64,000 nt of DNA from Bacillus sp. RAR_GA_16 (GCF_020165985.1 NZ_JAIUKZ010000001.1:124001-188000), one strand, 5' to 3'; numbered from the stretch's first letter, positions 40,051 to 49,792 are shown. Numbers and translations are program-made. Notes: generated by a model from the sequence alone, not told the origin.

Positions 40051-40935
40051 TTATTTCTTATGTGTCCAGCCTAGCAGCATTTCACGAATGAATTTACTAG
40101 CCGCAATTGGCGTTTGTTCAGATGGGTCATAGGCTGGTGCTACTTCAACGAGATCAGCCCCAACCACGTTGATTTCAGAACCTGCAATCGCTGAAATCGC
40201 CTCAAGTAACTCTTTTGAGGTGATGCCACCCGCTTCAGCCGTGCCTGTCCCAGGTGCATGCGCTGGATCAAGCACATCAATGTCAATCGTCACATAGACA
40301 TTGCGCCCTTTTAGCGTTGGCAAAACTTTTTTCAAAGGTTCAGCTACGTCGAACTTATGCATGTGCATGCCGGATTCCTTCGCAAATTGGAACTCTTCCC
40401 GCATACCGGAACGAATCCCAAAGGAGTAAACGTTCTCCGCACCAATCAACCCACATATTTTGCGAACGGGGGTAGAATGAGAAAGCGGTTCGCCTTCATA
40501 CTCTTCACGTAAATCCGCATGCGCGTCGATGTGAATCAATGCGAGATCATCGTATTTTTTATGAAACGCCTTAAGGATTGGCCACGTCACAAGGTGCTCC
40601 CCACCCATACCAATTGGAAATTTCCCAGCTTCAAGCAACGAATCGATGTATTCTTCGATCATGTCGATGCTTCGCTGTGGATTTCCAAATGGAAGCGGAA
40701 TATCCCCTGCATCGAAATAACGAATTTCTTCTAGGTGACGATCCGCATAAGGGCTGTACTCTTCCAAACCGAGCGATGCCTCCCGGATGCGGCCAGGACC
40801 AAAGCGAGAACCCGGACGGAAGCTCACGGTCCAGTCCATTGGCATACCATAAATCACAACGTTACTGTCATCAAAAGATGGGTTGCTTAGAATAAACACA
40901 TTACCTGAATAAGCTTCATCAAACTTCATGCTCAT
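40051..40935 (-). CDS. speB: Agmatinase
   Basis: 294-residue binuclear-manganese ureohydrolase; agmatine to putrescine plus urea. Metal ligands lie in [23 protein letters not shown] and [25 protein letters not shown]. Start ATG 40935 overlaps the speE stop by 4 bases (TTTACGAGATC/ATGAGC region), so speE and speB are coupled. Together they make putrescine and spermidine, with arginine decarboxylase elsewhere. B. subtilis has the same speE-speB pair. Confidence 0.94.
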   Translation of the reverse strand: MSMKFDEAYSGNVFILSNPSFDDSNVVIYGMPMDWTVSFRPGSRFGPGRIREASLGLEEYSPYADRHLEEIRYFDAGDIPLPFGNPQRSIDMIEEYIDSLLEAGKFPIGMGGEHLVTWPILKAFHKKYDDLALIHIDAHADLREEYEGEPLSHSTPVRKICGLIGAENVYSFGIRSGMREEFQFAKESGMHMHKFDVAEPLKKVLPTLKGRNVYVTIDIDVLDPAHAPGTGTAEAGGITSKELLEAISAIAGSEINVVGADLVEVAPAYDPSEQTPIAASKFIREMLLGWTHKK

Positions 40936-41759
40936 TTTACGAGATCCTGTACGAACTTAGGAAGTGCAAAGCAAGCAGTGTGAAGTTCTTTCGTATAGTA
41001 CTTTGTGTCAATTTCATGAAAGCGACTTTCAGGAACTTCAAGCGGATCGTTCTTTTTCGAACCAATGGTAAATGTCCATAGACCACTTGGGTACGTAGGA
41101 ATGTTTGCTGTATAAACGCGTGTAATCGGGAAAATTTCTCTCACATCTTTCGATACTTGTGTAATCAAATCAGCTTTAAACCACGGGTTGTCGGTTTGTG
41201 CAACGAAAATACCGTCTTCTTTAAGCGCCTTTGAAATCCCTTCGTAGAAGCCGCGTTCAAATAGCTTTGCAGCTGGTCCCACAGGCTCCGTTGAATCAAC
41301 CATAATCACGTCGTATTCTCCTTCGCTTTTCGCGATGTGCATAAAGCCATCATCCACAAGCACTTCAACCCGCTCGTTATCAAGTGCGCCTGCGATCGAA
41401 GGCAAGTACTTTTTCGAATACTCGATGACTTTGCCGTCAATTTCAACGAGCGTTGCTTTTTCAACAGATGGATGCTTTAACACTTCACGAATCACACCGC
41501 CATCTCCGCCTCCAACGACTAATACGTGTTTCGGATTTGGGTGCGTGAAAAGAGGCACGTGAGCGACCATTTCATGATAGACGAACTCGTCTTTTTCCGT
41601 TGTCATGACCATTCCATCCAGAACGAGCATGTTACCAAATTCTTCTGTTTCAATCATATCAAGACGTTGGAAGTCCGTTTGCTCCGTGTGCAACGTCTGC
41701 TTTATTTTCGCCGTAATGCCGAAGCGTTCTGTTTGTTTTTCTGTATACCATAATTCCAT
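40932..41759 (-). CDS. speE: Spermidine synthase
   Basis: 275-residue aminopropyltransferase: putrescine plus decarboxylated SAM to spermidine. N-terminal [21 protein letters not shown] pocket [18 protein letters not shown], acidic gate [14 protein letters not shown] and the WTFTIGSK C-terminal segment. ATG 41759 is preceded by GAGGAGTGG; 23 upstream in-frame codons have no ribosome site. A SigA-like promoter lies about 180 bases upstream (41939-41966). Confidence 0.95.
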   Translation of the reverse strand: MELWYTEKQTERFGITAKIKQTLHTEQTDFQRLDMIETEEFGNMLVLDGMVMTTEKDEFVYHEMVAHVPLFTHPNPKHVLVVGGGDGGVIREVLKHPSVEKATLVEIDGKVIEYSKKYLPSIAGALDNERVEVLVDDGFMHIAKSEGEYDVIMVDSTEPVGPAAKLFERGFYEGISKALKEDGIFVAQTDNPWFKADLITQVSKDVREIFPITRVYTANIPTYPSGLWTFTIGSKKNDPLEVPESRFHEIDTKYYTKELHTACFALPKFVQDLVK

Positions 41760-41938
41760 TTCAACCACTCCTCTATATCGAATTGCTACACTAAGTCCGT
41801 TCCCGAACCATAAAGGTCCAAACACCATTAGTATGTAGCAAAAAAATGGATCTAAGCATTAGGAAAGTTTGCACCTAAGCGGAAGCCATGGTTCCCTTAT
41901 ACTTTTCGTCCCTTTATTTTTTCTTAAAGTACAAGAAA

Positions 41939-41966
41939 AGTATAGTCGACTCTGTGTAAAAAGCAA
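41939..41966 (-). promoter_or_regulatory. Candidate SigA promoter of speE-speB
   Basis: TTGCTT (41961-41966), 16-base spacer, TATACT (41939-41944), minus strand. The leader would be about 170 bases and holds a near-palindrome around CCATGG (41889-41894). Confidence 0.5.
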
Positions 41967-42017
41967 GAGAAATTTCTACTTTCATTTCTTGCTTATGAGC
42001 GTTCTTTCCACACCTAC

Positions 42018-42798
42018 TTAGAATAAGACCATCCACACAAAGAGAGCGAGCATGAAACGGTAGATTGCAAATGGGATAAGCCGAACACGTTCAATGAATT
42101 TAATAAATGTTACAATAGCGAAAAGCGCGACGAAAAAAGCTACTAAAAAGCCTGTTGCGAAAACGGGGGAGATCTGCCACAGATAAAAATTGATAACTTT
42201 TTAATAAATCATAACCGCTCGCTGCCACCATCATCGGCACGGCTAAAATAAACGAAAACTCAGCCGCTGTTTTGTGATTTGTTCCGAGTAAAACGCCGCC
42301 TGAAATCGTGGCGCCTGACCGCGAAAATCCGGGCCAAAGAGCCAGGCACTGAAAAAGACCGATGGAAAAAGCCTGCTTGAGCGTTAACTCATCTAAAGTT
42401 GACGTAAAAGGCGTTCGTTTTTTTAAATCAGCAAGAATCATCAGTACTCCGCCAACAACAAGTCCAATGACAACCGTATAAGGCGAGAAGAGATAACTTT
42501 TAATAAATCCGTGCAAAAGAAAACCCGCTACCACTGCAGGAATCATTCCTAAAATGAGATGACTAAGCGTTAATCCACTCGCTTTATTCGGCGAGACTAA
42601 CGCCACAAATCTTTTTCGATACATCACCACAACCGCAAGAATGGATCCAAGTTGAATTACAATCTCAAACGTTTTGGCTCTTTCACCAGTAAAATTGAGC
42701 CAATATCCAGTTAAAATCAAATGACCTGTTGAGGAAACTGGTAAAAATTCCGTTAACCCCTCTACAATTCCAAGAATGATCGCAATGATGATCTCCAT
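42018..42798 (-). pseudogene. uppP: Undecaprenyl-diphosphatase UppP/BacA, one inserted base (probably intact in life)
   Basis: Integral membrane phosphatase recycling undecaprenyl pyrophosphate; confers bacitracin tolerance. Motifs [17 protein letters not shown] and the second conserved stretch [14 protein letters not shown] are intact over the first 220 codons. After ADLP the frame is lost in a run of five C (42165-42169 on the plus strand as G). Removing one gives [15 protein letters not shown] and a C-terminus to TAA 42018-42020 ([19 protein letters not shown]), 259 residues, normal for the family. A homopolymer indel error is likely. Confidence 0.88.
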
Positions 42799-42924
42799 TC
42801 TCTCTCCCCGCTTTCCTTAAAAATGATGATTCTTCATTCTATTCAAAAACTGGACAACTATTTTTCAAACTGATGGCTTTCGTCATTGTTTTATAGAAAA
42901 TAGAACGATTTCACCCGGAAACGT

Positions 42925-42954
42925 GTTTAAGAGTTTCTAGATTGTCACATACTA
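42925..42954 (+). promoter_or_regulatory. Candidate forespore promoter (SigF/SigG type) of pbpG
   Basis: GTTTA (42925-42929) and CATACTA (42948-42954) with 18 bases between, resembling SigG/SigF elements. B. subtilis pbpG is forespore-expressed. Confidence 0.5.
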
Positions 42955-42982
42955 GATTTAAGACGATGTGGGGGTGAACCAC

Positions 42983-45040
42983 ATGAAATGGCTCAATGAT
43001 GAGCGATTCCATTATTGGAAGCGGTGGACAAAGCTTCTAAGTAAATTAATGATGATCGGTATAGTGCTAATCGGGATGTCTATGGGGCTTCTTTATGTGA
43101 TAACGGTGTTCATGGGTCCGCCGGAACTTCAAGTCCCACAAACAACCATTTACTATGACCGTGATGAACATGTGATTAGCGAATCAAACCAGGATGGTCA
43201 GAACCGCTATTGGGTTGATCTTGAACATATTTCTCCTTACGTGATTGATGCAACGATTGCCATTGAAGACAGGCATTTTTATGATCATATGGGATTTGAT
43301 TTTAAGCGAATTGGTGGAGCGATCCTGGCTGACATTAAAGCGATGTCTAAAGTTCAGGGAGCTAGTACCATTACACAGCAATATGCGCGAAATCTTTTTT
43401 TAGAACATGATAAAACGTGGAAACGAAAAATAACGGAAGCTTTTTATGCGTATCGACTTGAAGTGCATTATTCAAAAGAAGAGATTCTTGAGGGGTACTT
43501 GAACACGATTTACTATGGACACGGCTCTTACGGCATTGAATCTGCCGCGAGAACGTACTTTGCCAAAAAAGCGGAGGATCTTTCTCTCGCAGAAGCAGCA
43601 ATGCTTGCCGGTATTCCAAAAGGACCCGGCTATTATTCTCCTTATGCCGATGCCGAGCGGGCAGAGGAACGCCAGAGCACCGTTCTTCAAGCGATGGTAG
43701 CGAATGAGGCGCTCACTGAGGCGGACGCAGTACAAGCGAAAGCAGAAAACATGGCCCTTCAAACGTTTACAGAAGAAACGAAGTCTGAAATCGCACCGTA
43801 TTTTGCGGAAGAAGTGAAAAAAGAATTAAAATCCGTTCTTTCACTTGATGAGCGTGTGATTGAGCAAGGAGGCCTTCACGTTTATACAACACTTGATGCC
43901 ACCATGCAAAAGGCAGCAGAAAAGTGGGTTGACTCAACAATTGATCCGAAAAGTGACATTCAAGCAGCACTCGTTGCAATGGAGCCTACATCAGGTGCTG
44001 TGAAGGTGATGATTGGTGGCCGAGATTATTCAGAAAGTAAATTTAACCGTGCAACGATGGCGAAGCGAACGCCGGGATCGACGTTTAAACCGTTGTTATA
44101 TTATGCAGCTATTAAAAATGGTTTCACTCCATCAACACTCGTACGCAGTGAGCCAACCACCTTTTATTATGACAACGAGCAGAAAACCTACTCTCCGCAC
44201 AATTTTGGAGACGTGTATGCGAATGACGAAATTACGCTCGCGCAAGCTTTAGCGCTCTCCGATAACGTGGTTGCAGTGAAAACGCATATGTTTTTAGAAG
44301 AAAAAACGCTCGTCAATACCGCAAAATCTTTCGGAATCAAAAGTAAGTTATCGGCGATCCCATCTCTCGCACTTGGAACAAAGCCTGTCGGGATGATGGA
44401 AATGACAGAAGCTTATAGCATGCTAGCAAACGGCGGCTATAGCGTTTCTCCTTATTACATCGAGAAAGTAACCGATCGTGACGGCAAAGTCATTTATGAG
44501 CATGCCTCACAACATGAGCTTGTTTTAGATCCCGACGCTGCTTTCGTAACAACTAGTATGATGACAGGTGTTTTCGATGAATCACTCAATGACTACACGC
44601 GCGTTACGGGATCTGGGGTTGACCACCTGCTCACACGCCCTGCTGCTGCAAAAACAGGTTCAACGTCAACGGATAGCTGGATGGTCGGTTTTACGCCACA
44701 GCTTACTGCGGCGGTTTGGGTTGGTTATGATAAAGGAGAGACACTAAATCATCGAAATGATGGCGTCTATACGAAGAAGATCTGGGCAAATTTTATTGAA
44801 GAGGCGCTAGCTAAAGAGAAAGCGGCTGATTTTAAGAAGCCAGAAAACGTAATTGGGATAGAGGTCGATCCTCAAACAGGACTGATCGCTACTGAGAATT
44901 GTCCAGTCAAGCGTTTAACCTATTATATAGAAGGAACTGAGCCGTCTCAACTTTGTGAAGACCACCCTGGTACACCTTCTTCCGAGCAAGAAAAAGAGAA
45001 AAAAGGTTTCTTTGATCGGTTCTTCCAGTGGATGAGATAA
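42983..45040 (+). CDS. pbpG: Class A penicillin-binding protein (PbpG/PBP2d)
   Basis: 685-residue bifunctional peptidoglycan synthase. Short cytosolic tail, membrane anchor (about residues 22-44), GT51 glycosyltransferase domain (AIEDRHFYDHMGFD, GASTITQQYARNLFLEH), then transpeptidase domain with SXXK (PGSTFKPLLYY), SXN (LSDNVV) and KTGS (AAAKTGSTSTDSWM). ATG 42983 follows GGGGGTGA. Adjacent to ywhD as B. subtilis pbpG (ywhE), where it works in spore germ cell wall synthesis with PbpF. Ends in a strong bidirectional terminator. Confidence 0.93.
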   Translation: MKWLNDERFHYWKRWTKLLSKLMMIGIVLIGMSMGLLYVITVFMGPPELQVPQTTIYYDRDEHVISESNQDGQNRYWVDLEHISPYVIDATIAIEDRHFYDHMGFDFKRIGGAILADIKAMSKVQGASTITQQYARNLFLEHDKTWKRKITEAFYAYRLEVHYSKEEILEGYLNTIYYGHGSYGIESAARTYFAKKAEDLSLAEAAMLAGIPKGPGYYSPYADAERAEERQSTVLQAMVANEALTEADAVQAKAENMALQTFTEETKSEIAPYFAEEVKKELKSVLSLDERVIEQGGLHVYTTLDATMQKAAEKWVDSTIDPKSDIQAALVAMEPTSGAVKVMIGGRDYSESKFNRATMAKRTPGSTFKPLLYYAAIKNGFTPSTLVRSEPTTFYYDNEQKTYSPHNFGDVYANDEITLAQALALSDNVVAVKTHMFLEEKTLVNTAKSFGIKSKLSAIPSLALGTKPVGMMEMTEAYSMLANGGYSVSPYYIEKVTDRDGKVIYEHASQHELVLDPDAAFVTTSMMTGVFDESLNDYTRVTGSGVDHLLTRPAAAKTGSTSTDSWMVGFTPQLTAAVWVGYDKGETLNHRNDGVYTKKIWANFIEEALAKEKAADFKKPENVIGIEVDPQTGLIATENCPVKRLTYYIEGTEPSQLCEDHPGTPSSEQEKEKKGFFDRFFQWMR

Positions 45041-45068
45041 AAGACGGGTGCAACACCCGTCTTTTATC
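45036..45068. terminator. Bidirectional terminator pbpG / DUF2164 gene
   Basis: A 15-bp perfect stem around AGACGGGTG/CACCCGTCT with a CAA loop (45051-45053), overlapping both stop codons. Confidence 0.92.
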
Positions 45069-45328
45069 TAGCGATTTACTTCTGGATCCGGCTTTTTTAA
45101 AGCCTCGAGGTCCTGTTCAATGCTCATCCATTTCTGTTCCGTCATCCCAATCGCATCCGATATACCTGCATTGTAAAGGGTTGGACCAATCTCGGACATG
45201 ACGAAATGTAAGACGTTTTCAGCAGCTAATTCACCAATTTCTTCGCCTCGCTCTTCATAGAAGAACGACTGAATGCGTTCAATTAGCTCTTTCTTTTTCT
45301 CACGTGGCATTTGATACAAGGTATTCAC
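45068..45328 (-). CDS. DUF2164 domain protein
   Basis: 86-residue acidic helical protein of the DUF2164 family, typically about 80 residues, function unknown. Segments IQSFFYEERGEEIGELAAENVLHF and IGPTLYNAGISDA are characteristic. ATG 45328 has AAAGGGTG upstream. It lies between ywhD and pbpG. A GC-rich inverted repeat (45379-45398) separates it from ywhD. Confidence 0.82.
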   Translation of the reverse strand: MNTLYQMPREKKKELIERIQSFFYEERGEEIGELAAENVLHFVMSEIGPTLYNAGISDAIGMTEQKWMSIEQDLEALKKPDPEVNR

Positions 45329-45378
45329 CCTTTCTTTATGAGAAAAACGCTTGAGAACTTTCCCTAGAACCAGAACAA

Positions 45379-45398
45379 CCCGGGGAAAATTCCCCGGG
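45379..45398. terminator. GC-rich hairpin between ywhD and DUF2164 gene
   Basis: CCCGGGGAA/TTCCCCGGG (45379-45387 with 45390-45398) with a two-base loop. The T-tail is weak on both sides, so it may be a terminator for ywhD or an mRNA structure. Confidence 0.5.
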
Positions 45399-45500
45399 CC
45401 GTTTTGGGTCCTAGCTATATGTGTTGCGTACTCATAAGTTTACGCTCAGTTTCTGGAAACCTCAAGCGATTTTATCAATTAGTCAGAAAACAATTGAAAG

Positions 45501-46028
45501 TTAGTCTTGAAGTCCTGCTTTCACTTCATCACTAGAACGTTCATAGACGTCTTTATCGAACTCAATTAAATAGTTGCGAAGCATTTCTTTGGATTTTGCA
45601 TCCATATGATCGACCACTACCTTGCCTTTCATGGATTTATCCATGTTGTTTACATGCTCTGGCATGCTTTTCCATGCGCGTTTTGCTTCCGCATTTAAGA
45701 AAAATTCACATGCGCCAATCCCGTGATAGTATGGTCCTTCCTCATTACGTTGAAGCGTCACCCATACGATCCATGCCGTATGACCATCTGGTACTTCTTC
45801 ACGCGTTTTTACAAGCTTCTTACGCTTTTCAAGCGCACTACGTGCATGAAGGGCACCAACATCCACATAGATCTCGTCTGTCGTTGGATCGATAATCACA
45901 GGTGAAACGTTATCGAGGTTAATCGTACCGACTCCATAACCGCCATGTCCGTCTGTAGAGTCACCACTTAAAATATTAAAACCTGTAGAAGGCTTTTTTT
46001 TCGGCTTCTTTTCTTCTTCATTTGCCAT
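45501..46028 (-). CDS. ywhD: YwhD family protein
   Basis: 175-residue soluble protein matching Bacillus YwhD, function not established. A Lys-rich N-terminus precedes GFNILSGDSTDGHGGYGVG, and the centre has SALEKRKKLV and HTAWIVWVTL. ATG 46028 follows AAGGAGG by 6-7 bases; an extension of 13 codons has no ribosome site. The B. subtilis order pbpG-ywhD is kept. Confidence 0.85.
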   Translation of the reverse strand: MANEEEKKPKKKPSTGFNILSGDSTDGHGGYGVGTINLDNVSPVIIDPTTDEIYVDVGALHARSALEKRKKLVKTREEVPDGHTAWIVWVTLQRNEEGPYYHGIGACEFFLNAEAKRAWKSMPEHVNNMDKSMKGKVVVDHMDAKSKEMLRNYLIEFDKDVYERSSDEVKAGLQD

Positions 46029-46141
46029 TTCTTTGTACCTCCTTCCATCGCAATTGTCCGCTATCATTTTATCACAATTACTAGTACGGATTCATGTCAC
46101 AGCCATTCAAGCATTTATCACAACTGATTTTAGATTACCCC

Positions 46142-46200
46142 TTGTCAAACGCGTTTATTACGAATATTATAGTATTTGTGCTTAAAAAACGTTCGTATTT
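46142..46200 (+). promoter_or_regulatory. SigA promoter with paired PurBoxes
   Basis: TTGTCA (46142-46147), 17-base spacer and TATTAT (46165-46170). TATTACGAATATT (46156-46168) and AACGTTCGTATTT (46188-46200) form inverted copies like PurR boxes (core CGAA), 19 bases apart, one covering the -10. Purine repression by PurR is inferred. No guanine riboswitch is seen. Confidence 0.62.
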
Positions 46201-46215
46201 AATGGAGGTCTTACC

Positions 46216-47532
46216 ATGTTTAACTCCTTTTTCCGCTTAAAAGAAAATGGAACAAACGTTAAAACAGAATTTCTTGCAGGATTAACCACTTTCCTGACTA
46301 TGGTATATATCGTTATTGTTAACCCAATTATCCTCTCGTCGACGGGGGTTCCGTTCGACACTGTGTTTATCGCAACGATTATTGCAGCGGTTGCTGGAAC
46401 ACTTTGGATGGGCCTATTCGCAAATTACCCAATCGCGATTGCGCCTGGTATGGGGCTAAACGCTTACTTCGCCTTTTCCGTCGTCGGTGGAGAAGCAGGC
46501 GTATCCTACCAAGTTGCCTTCGGCGCTGTTTTCATCGCAGGATTATTGTTTATTATTCTATCCTTAACCCCATTCCGCGAAAAGCTTATCGAAGCGATTC
46601 CAGCTAACCTTAAGCTTGGGATTACAGCTGGGATTGGCTTGTTTATTGCCTTTATTGGTCTAAGAATGACGGGTATCATCGTCGCAGATGAAGAGAACCT
46701 CGTTGGTCTTGGCAATCTCCATTCGCCAGAAGTTCTCCTAGCGCTTGTTGGGCTCATCATTACACTGATTCTTATGGCTCGCAACGTTCCAGGGGCACTC
46801 TTTTTTGGAATGATTATCACGGCGATTATCGCCATCTTTACAGGACAGCTTGAATTCAAAGAAGGCTTCATGCAAGCCCCATCTGCTCCCGAACTCTTTA
46901 TCTTCGGCAGCCCGCTTCAAGCATTTAAAGATATGATCGAATACGGCTTATATGCTGTTGTGTTCTCCTTCTTACTTGTAACGCTATTCGATACAACTGG
47001 TACAATGGTTGGCGTTGCCGAACAAGCTGGTTTAATGAAAGGGAAAAAGATGCCGCGTGCACGTCAGGCTCTTCTTGCTGACTCAATCGGTACAACCGTA
47101 GGGGCGATTTTTGGAACAAGTCCTACGAGTGCTTACCTTGAATCCTCTGCCGGTGTTGCAGCTGGTGGACGAACAGGTTTAACATCTGTTGTCGTTTCCG
47201 TGCTTTTCATTATTTCGGCATTCTTTGGTCCACTCGTTGGTTCTCTATCAGGGCTTTCAGCGATTACAGCTCCGACGTTAATTATTGTTGGTAGCTTAAT
47301 GATTGGCGCCGTTGGTAAAATTGATTGGAGCGAGTTCGACGAGGCATTCCCTGCTTTCTTAATCATTCTCACGATGCCACTGACCGCAAGTATTGCAACA
47401 GGTATTGCTCTCGGATTTATTACGTACCCGATCTTAAAAATTGTAAAAGGAAAATGGCGTGACGTTCATCCGCTGCTTTACCTTTTCGCTGTCTTATTCT
47501 TCTATCAACTTGCTTTTCTACCTCATGCCTAA
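46216..47532 (+). CDS. AzgA-type purine permease (NCS2 family)
   Basis: 438-residue membrane transporter with about 12-14 helices, similar to PbuG/PbuO guanine-hypoxanthine permeases. Conserved segments: FLAGLTTFLTMVYIVIVNP, APGMGLNAYFAF, LVTLFDTTGTMVGVAEQAGL and GTSPTSAYLESSAGVAAGGRTG. ATG 46216 has GGAGGTC 8-10 bases upstream. A promoter with paired PurBoxes suggests PurR control, fitting purine uptake. Which purine is carried cannot be told. Monocistronic with a strong terminator. Confidence 0.92.
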   Translation: MFNSFFRLKENGTNVKTEFLAGLTTFLTMVYIVIVNPIILSSTGVPFDTVFIATIIAAVAGTLWMGLFANYPIAIAPGMGLNAYFAFSVVGGEAGVSYQVAFGAVFIAGLLFIILSLTPFREKLIEAIPANLKLGITAGIGLFIAFIGLRMTGIIVADEENLVGLGNLHSPEVLLALVGLIITLILMARNVPGALFFGMIITAIIAIFTGQLEFKEGFMQAPSAPELFIFGSPLQAFKDMIEYGLYAVVFSFLLVTLFDTTGTMVGVAEQAGLMKGKKMPRARQALLADSIGTTVGAIFGTSPTSAYLESSAGVAAGGRTGLTSVVVSVLFIISAFFGPLVGSLSGLSAITAPTLIIVGSLMIGAVGKIDWSEFDEAFPAFLIILTMPLTASIATGIALGFITYPILKIVKGKWRDVHPLLYLFAVLFFYQLAFLPHA

Positions 47533-47535
47533 CGT

Positions 47536-47562
47536 AAAGCTCTGCCTCTTCGGCAGAGCTTT
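47536..47562. terminator. Terminator after the purine permease
   Basis: AAAGCTCTGCC/GGCAGAGCTTT (47536-47546 with 47552-47562), TCTTC loop, then a T-run; also usable by the convergent oxidoreductase gene. Confidence 0.92.
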
Positions 47563-47593
47563 TTTTAGTGTTCTACATTTCCTTCATTTTTTC

Positions 47594-48625
47594 TTACTCC
47601 CACTTCATCATTTTTTTCAGTTCATTGCTTTTAAAGGCAAGCTCAATTACTTTAATAACATCCAGCGCATCTTCCGCTGTCACAGGCGGAGCACTAGATG
47701 TGGCGATCGCCTGGTACATTTCTTTATAATACGTTTGATAAGAGCCTGGTAACGACTCGATGATACGTTCACCATCTTCATCGGTAAGCACTCCATACTG
47801 CTCTGAGTTTTCTTCTCCCCATCCCTCATCTCCAGGAACTCTCCCTGCTTTCAACGCTTCCTCTTGAGGATCAATGCCCCACTTCAAAAACGAGCCTTTC
47901 ATCCCATGTATTTGATAACGAGGACCGTGTTTTTTCACAAGAGATCCTCCATGAAGAATCACTCTCTTATTCCCATATTGTAAAATAAGATGAAAGTAGT
48001 CATCCGTTTTGCCTTCTTCGCGCTGGGCAAGGATATCAGCATAGACGCTATCCGGTTTACCAAAGAGGGTGAGCGCCTGGTCAATTAAATGCGAACCGAG
48101 ATCAAACAGGATCCCTGACCCATTCTTGTCCTGTTCTCGCCAGCGATCACGGACCTCCGCTCGATAGCGGTCATAATGAGCCTCGTAGGTCATAATCGCT
48201 CCCAACTGCTCTTCTTTTATGAGCTTTTGGACCGTAAGAAAATCACTATCGAAGCGCCTGTTATGATACACGCTTAGCAAACATTCCTGTTCTTTTGCAA
48301 TTTCAATTAAGCGTTCCCCTTCCTCTACGCTAACAGTGAATGGTTTTTCAAGAACAACATGTTTTCCTGCTTCAAGTGCCTGTTTGGCCATTGGATAATG
48401 AAATTCATTTGGTGTCGTGATGATAACTAGCTCGATTTCCTTATCAGTTAACATCTCATCAAGAGACGAAACAACATGCATTCCTGGAAATGAATGATGC
48501 ACTTTGTCTGCATTCGAAGAGACGACTGTTGTCATTGTTAATCCTTCCACCTCTTGTATGACCGGCGCATGAAACGTCATACCAGAAAACCCAAAACCGA
48601 CTAAGCCTGCTTTTACTTCTCTCAT
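47594..48625 (-). CDS. Gfo/Idh/MocA family oxidoreductase
   Basis: 343-residue NAD(P)-dependent dehydrogenase. N-terminal Rossmann motif GLVGFGFSGMTFHAPVI, EKP motif in VLEKPFTVSVEEG, and the C-terminal domain with DLGSHLIDQAL holding the catalytic Asp/His pair. The N-terminus resembles the IolW/YvaA and YdgJ subgroup (inositol-type substrates), but the substrate is not certain. ATG 48625 has GGGAGGA 7 bases upstream; 21 codons further upstream lack a site. Not part of the B. subtilis order here. Confidence 0.86.
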   Translation of the reverse strand: MREVKAGLVGFGFSGMTFHAPVIQEVEGLTMTTVVSSNADKVHHSFPGMHVVSSLDEMLTDKEIELVIITTPNEFHYPMAKQALEAGKHVVLEKPFTVSVEEGERLIEIAKEQECLLSVYHNRRFDSDFLTVQKLIKEEQLGAIMTYEAHYDRYRAEVRDRWREQDKNGSGILFDLGSHLIDQALTLFGKPDSVYADILAQREEGKTDDYFHLILQYGNKRVILHGGSLVKKHGPRYQIHGMKGSFLKWGIDPQEEALKAGRVPGDEGWGEENSEQYGVLTDEDGERIIESLPGSYQTYYKEMYQAIATSSAPPVTAEDALDVIKVIELAFKSNELKKMMKWE

Positions 48626-48798
48626 TTGATCGTCCTCCCATGTGATAAGTCTTTTGACCCCTTTTTCCAATTCGACAAAATCGTACAAATTACTCGACTT
48701 CTTTTTCCAAATTTTGATGATATGAAACGATTATACTAATGTTCAGAAGGGTATTTATGTAATGATATCGAAACAATTGTAAAAAAGGTGGCTTTATT

Positions 48799-49227
48799 AT
48801 GAAAAAAATCCTTTATTCCCCTATTATAGTTAGTTTCATTCTTGGATTACTTGCTTCTGTCATTTATACGATCATTCTAGCAGCAGGCGGCTATCATCAT
48901 ACTGGATTAGCTGGCTTCTTTTCCATTCTCGCCCTCGTGGTAGCTTATCTTCTACTTTCGACGTACTGGCTCCCTACCCTTCTTGAAACAAAAACGACCA
49001 TTGCGCTCGGAGTGGGAGTGACATTCCATGTTATTAGTTCTTTTACACTCGTTGTGATGATGGCAGGGACATTACCGGAGATTTCAGAACTGCTTCTGCC
49101 TTACTTAAATACCCTACTTATTTCTTTTCTAGTGATGATCATCATTGTGATCGCTGGATTCATTTTTGAAAAAGTTGATTTCACAAAGCTTCCTTCAACA
49201 GATAAGAAAATGTCGATGAAAAGTTAA
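48799..49227 (+). CDS. Four-helix membrane protein of unknown function
   Basis: 142-residue protein with four predicted membrane helices (about residues 7-29, 37-58, 68-90, 105-126) and a short basic tail (KKMSMKS). I do not recognise a family. ATG 48799 has AAAGGTGG 8 bases upstream and a TATACT (about 48733-48738) that could be a -10. Monocistronic, ended by a strong hairpin shared with the convergent ywgA. No charged residues inside helices suggest a channel or transporter core. Confidence 0.7.
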   Translation: MKKILYSPIIVSFILGLLASVIYTIILAAGGYHHTGLAGFFSILALVVAYLLLSTYWLPTLLETKTTIALGVGVTFHVISSFTLVVMMAGTLPEISELLLPYLNTLLISFLVMIIIVIAGFIFEKVDFTKLPSTDKKMSMKS

Positions 49228-49233
49228 ATTTTA

Positions 49234-49270
49234 CAACAAAAGGTGCCCCAATCGGGACACCTTTTGTTGT
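49234..49270. terminator. Bidirectional terminator, membrane protein / ywgA
   Basis: A 16-bp stem with one mismatch around CAACAAAAGGTG/CACCTTTTGTTG and an AATC loop. Confidence 0.9.
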
Positions 49271-49297
49271 CTATTCATCTATTGTGCCAAAACGGCA

Positions 49298-49792
49298 TTA
49301 ACAGCCGAGCTTTTTCATAAAAGCATAGGCTTGATCAATTTCATCGTCGGAATAATTCTGTTTTCGTTTAATTGTACGAACCTTCTCAATCACTTCTTCC
49401 TTTGAAAGGCGATCGAAAAAGAGAATCGTTGAGACGAGTTCAAGAAAACGTGAGCTCTGACTATTAATCTCATTGATGCACTGGCGAAGCTCAGGTAATT
49501 GAAAATCGTAATGACCTAAAAACTCATTACCTTCTTCCGTTACTGTGTATTTATATTGGTAATAGCCGCCTTTACTTTCCTTTACTTCTGTCACAAGACC
49601 TAGGTTACAAAGTTCCTCCACTCGTAGCGTCAACTCTTCTGAGTAAGGGCCATAGAAATGGAATTGATATTTTTCATTAAATGGAAACTGCAGCTTTTTG
49701 CAAATGTAGATGATTTTTTGTAATTTTTTTCGTCCAATGACCTCTCCGGCTTCTTTCAACACAGCTATCACTTTCGCGTGATCTTCTAGCAA
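49298..49792 (-). CDS. ywgA: YwgA family protein
   Basis: 164-residue soluble protein matching B. subtilis YwgA, predicted winged-helix-like fold (GRKKLQKIIYICKKLQFPF; HFYGPYSEELTLRVEELCNLG). Function unknown; fold similarity to antitoxin SocA/Panacea-type domains is possible. TTG 49792 is the likely start: GGGAGGGG ends 6 bases upstream and the product aligns with the B. subtilis N-terminus; an ATG 15 codons earlier has no ribosome site. Downstream of ywfO on the same strand. Confidence 0.82.
   Translation of the reverse strand: MLEDHAKVIAVLKEAGEVIGRKKLQKIIYICKKLQFPFNEKYQFHFYGPYSEELTLRVEELCNLGLVTEVKESKGGYYQYKYTVTEEGNEFLGHYDFQLPELRQCINEINSQSSRFLELVSTILFFDRLSKEEVIEKVRTIKRKQNYSDDEIDQAYAFMKKLGC

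Noticed and set aside
39590-40132. A 180-codon plus-strand frame (and a 129-codon minus-strand frame) with 40-residue repeats
   Set aside because: Both result from the 120-bp tandem repeat, which is divisible by three. No ribosome site, no family match, and the repeat shows hairpin-preserving and not codon-preserving changes.
46068-46215. Guanine riboswitch before the purine permease
   Set aside because: The conserved purine aptamer core and its loops are not present; the sequence fits paired PurBoxes instead.
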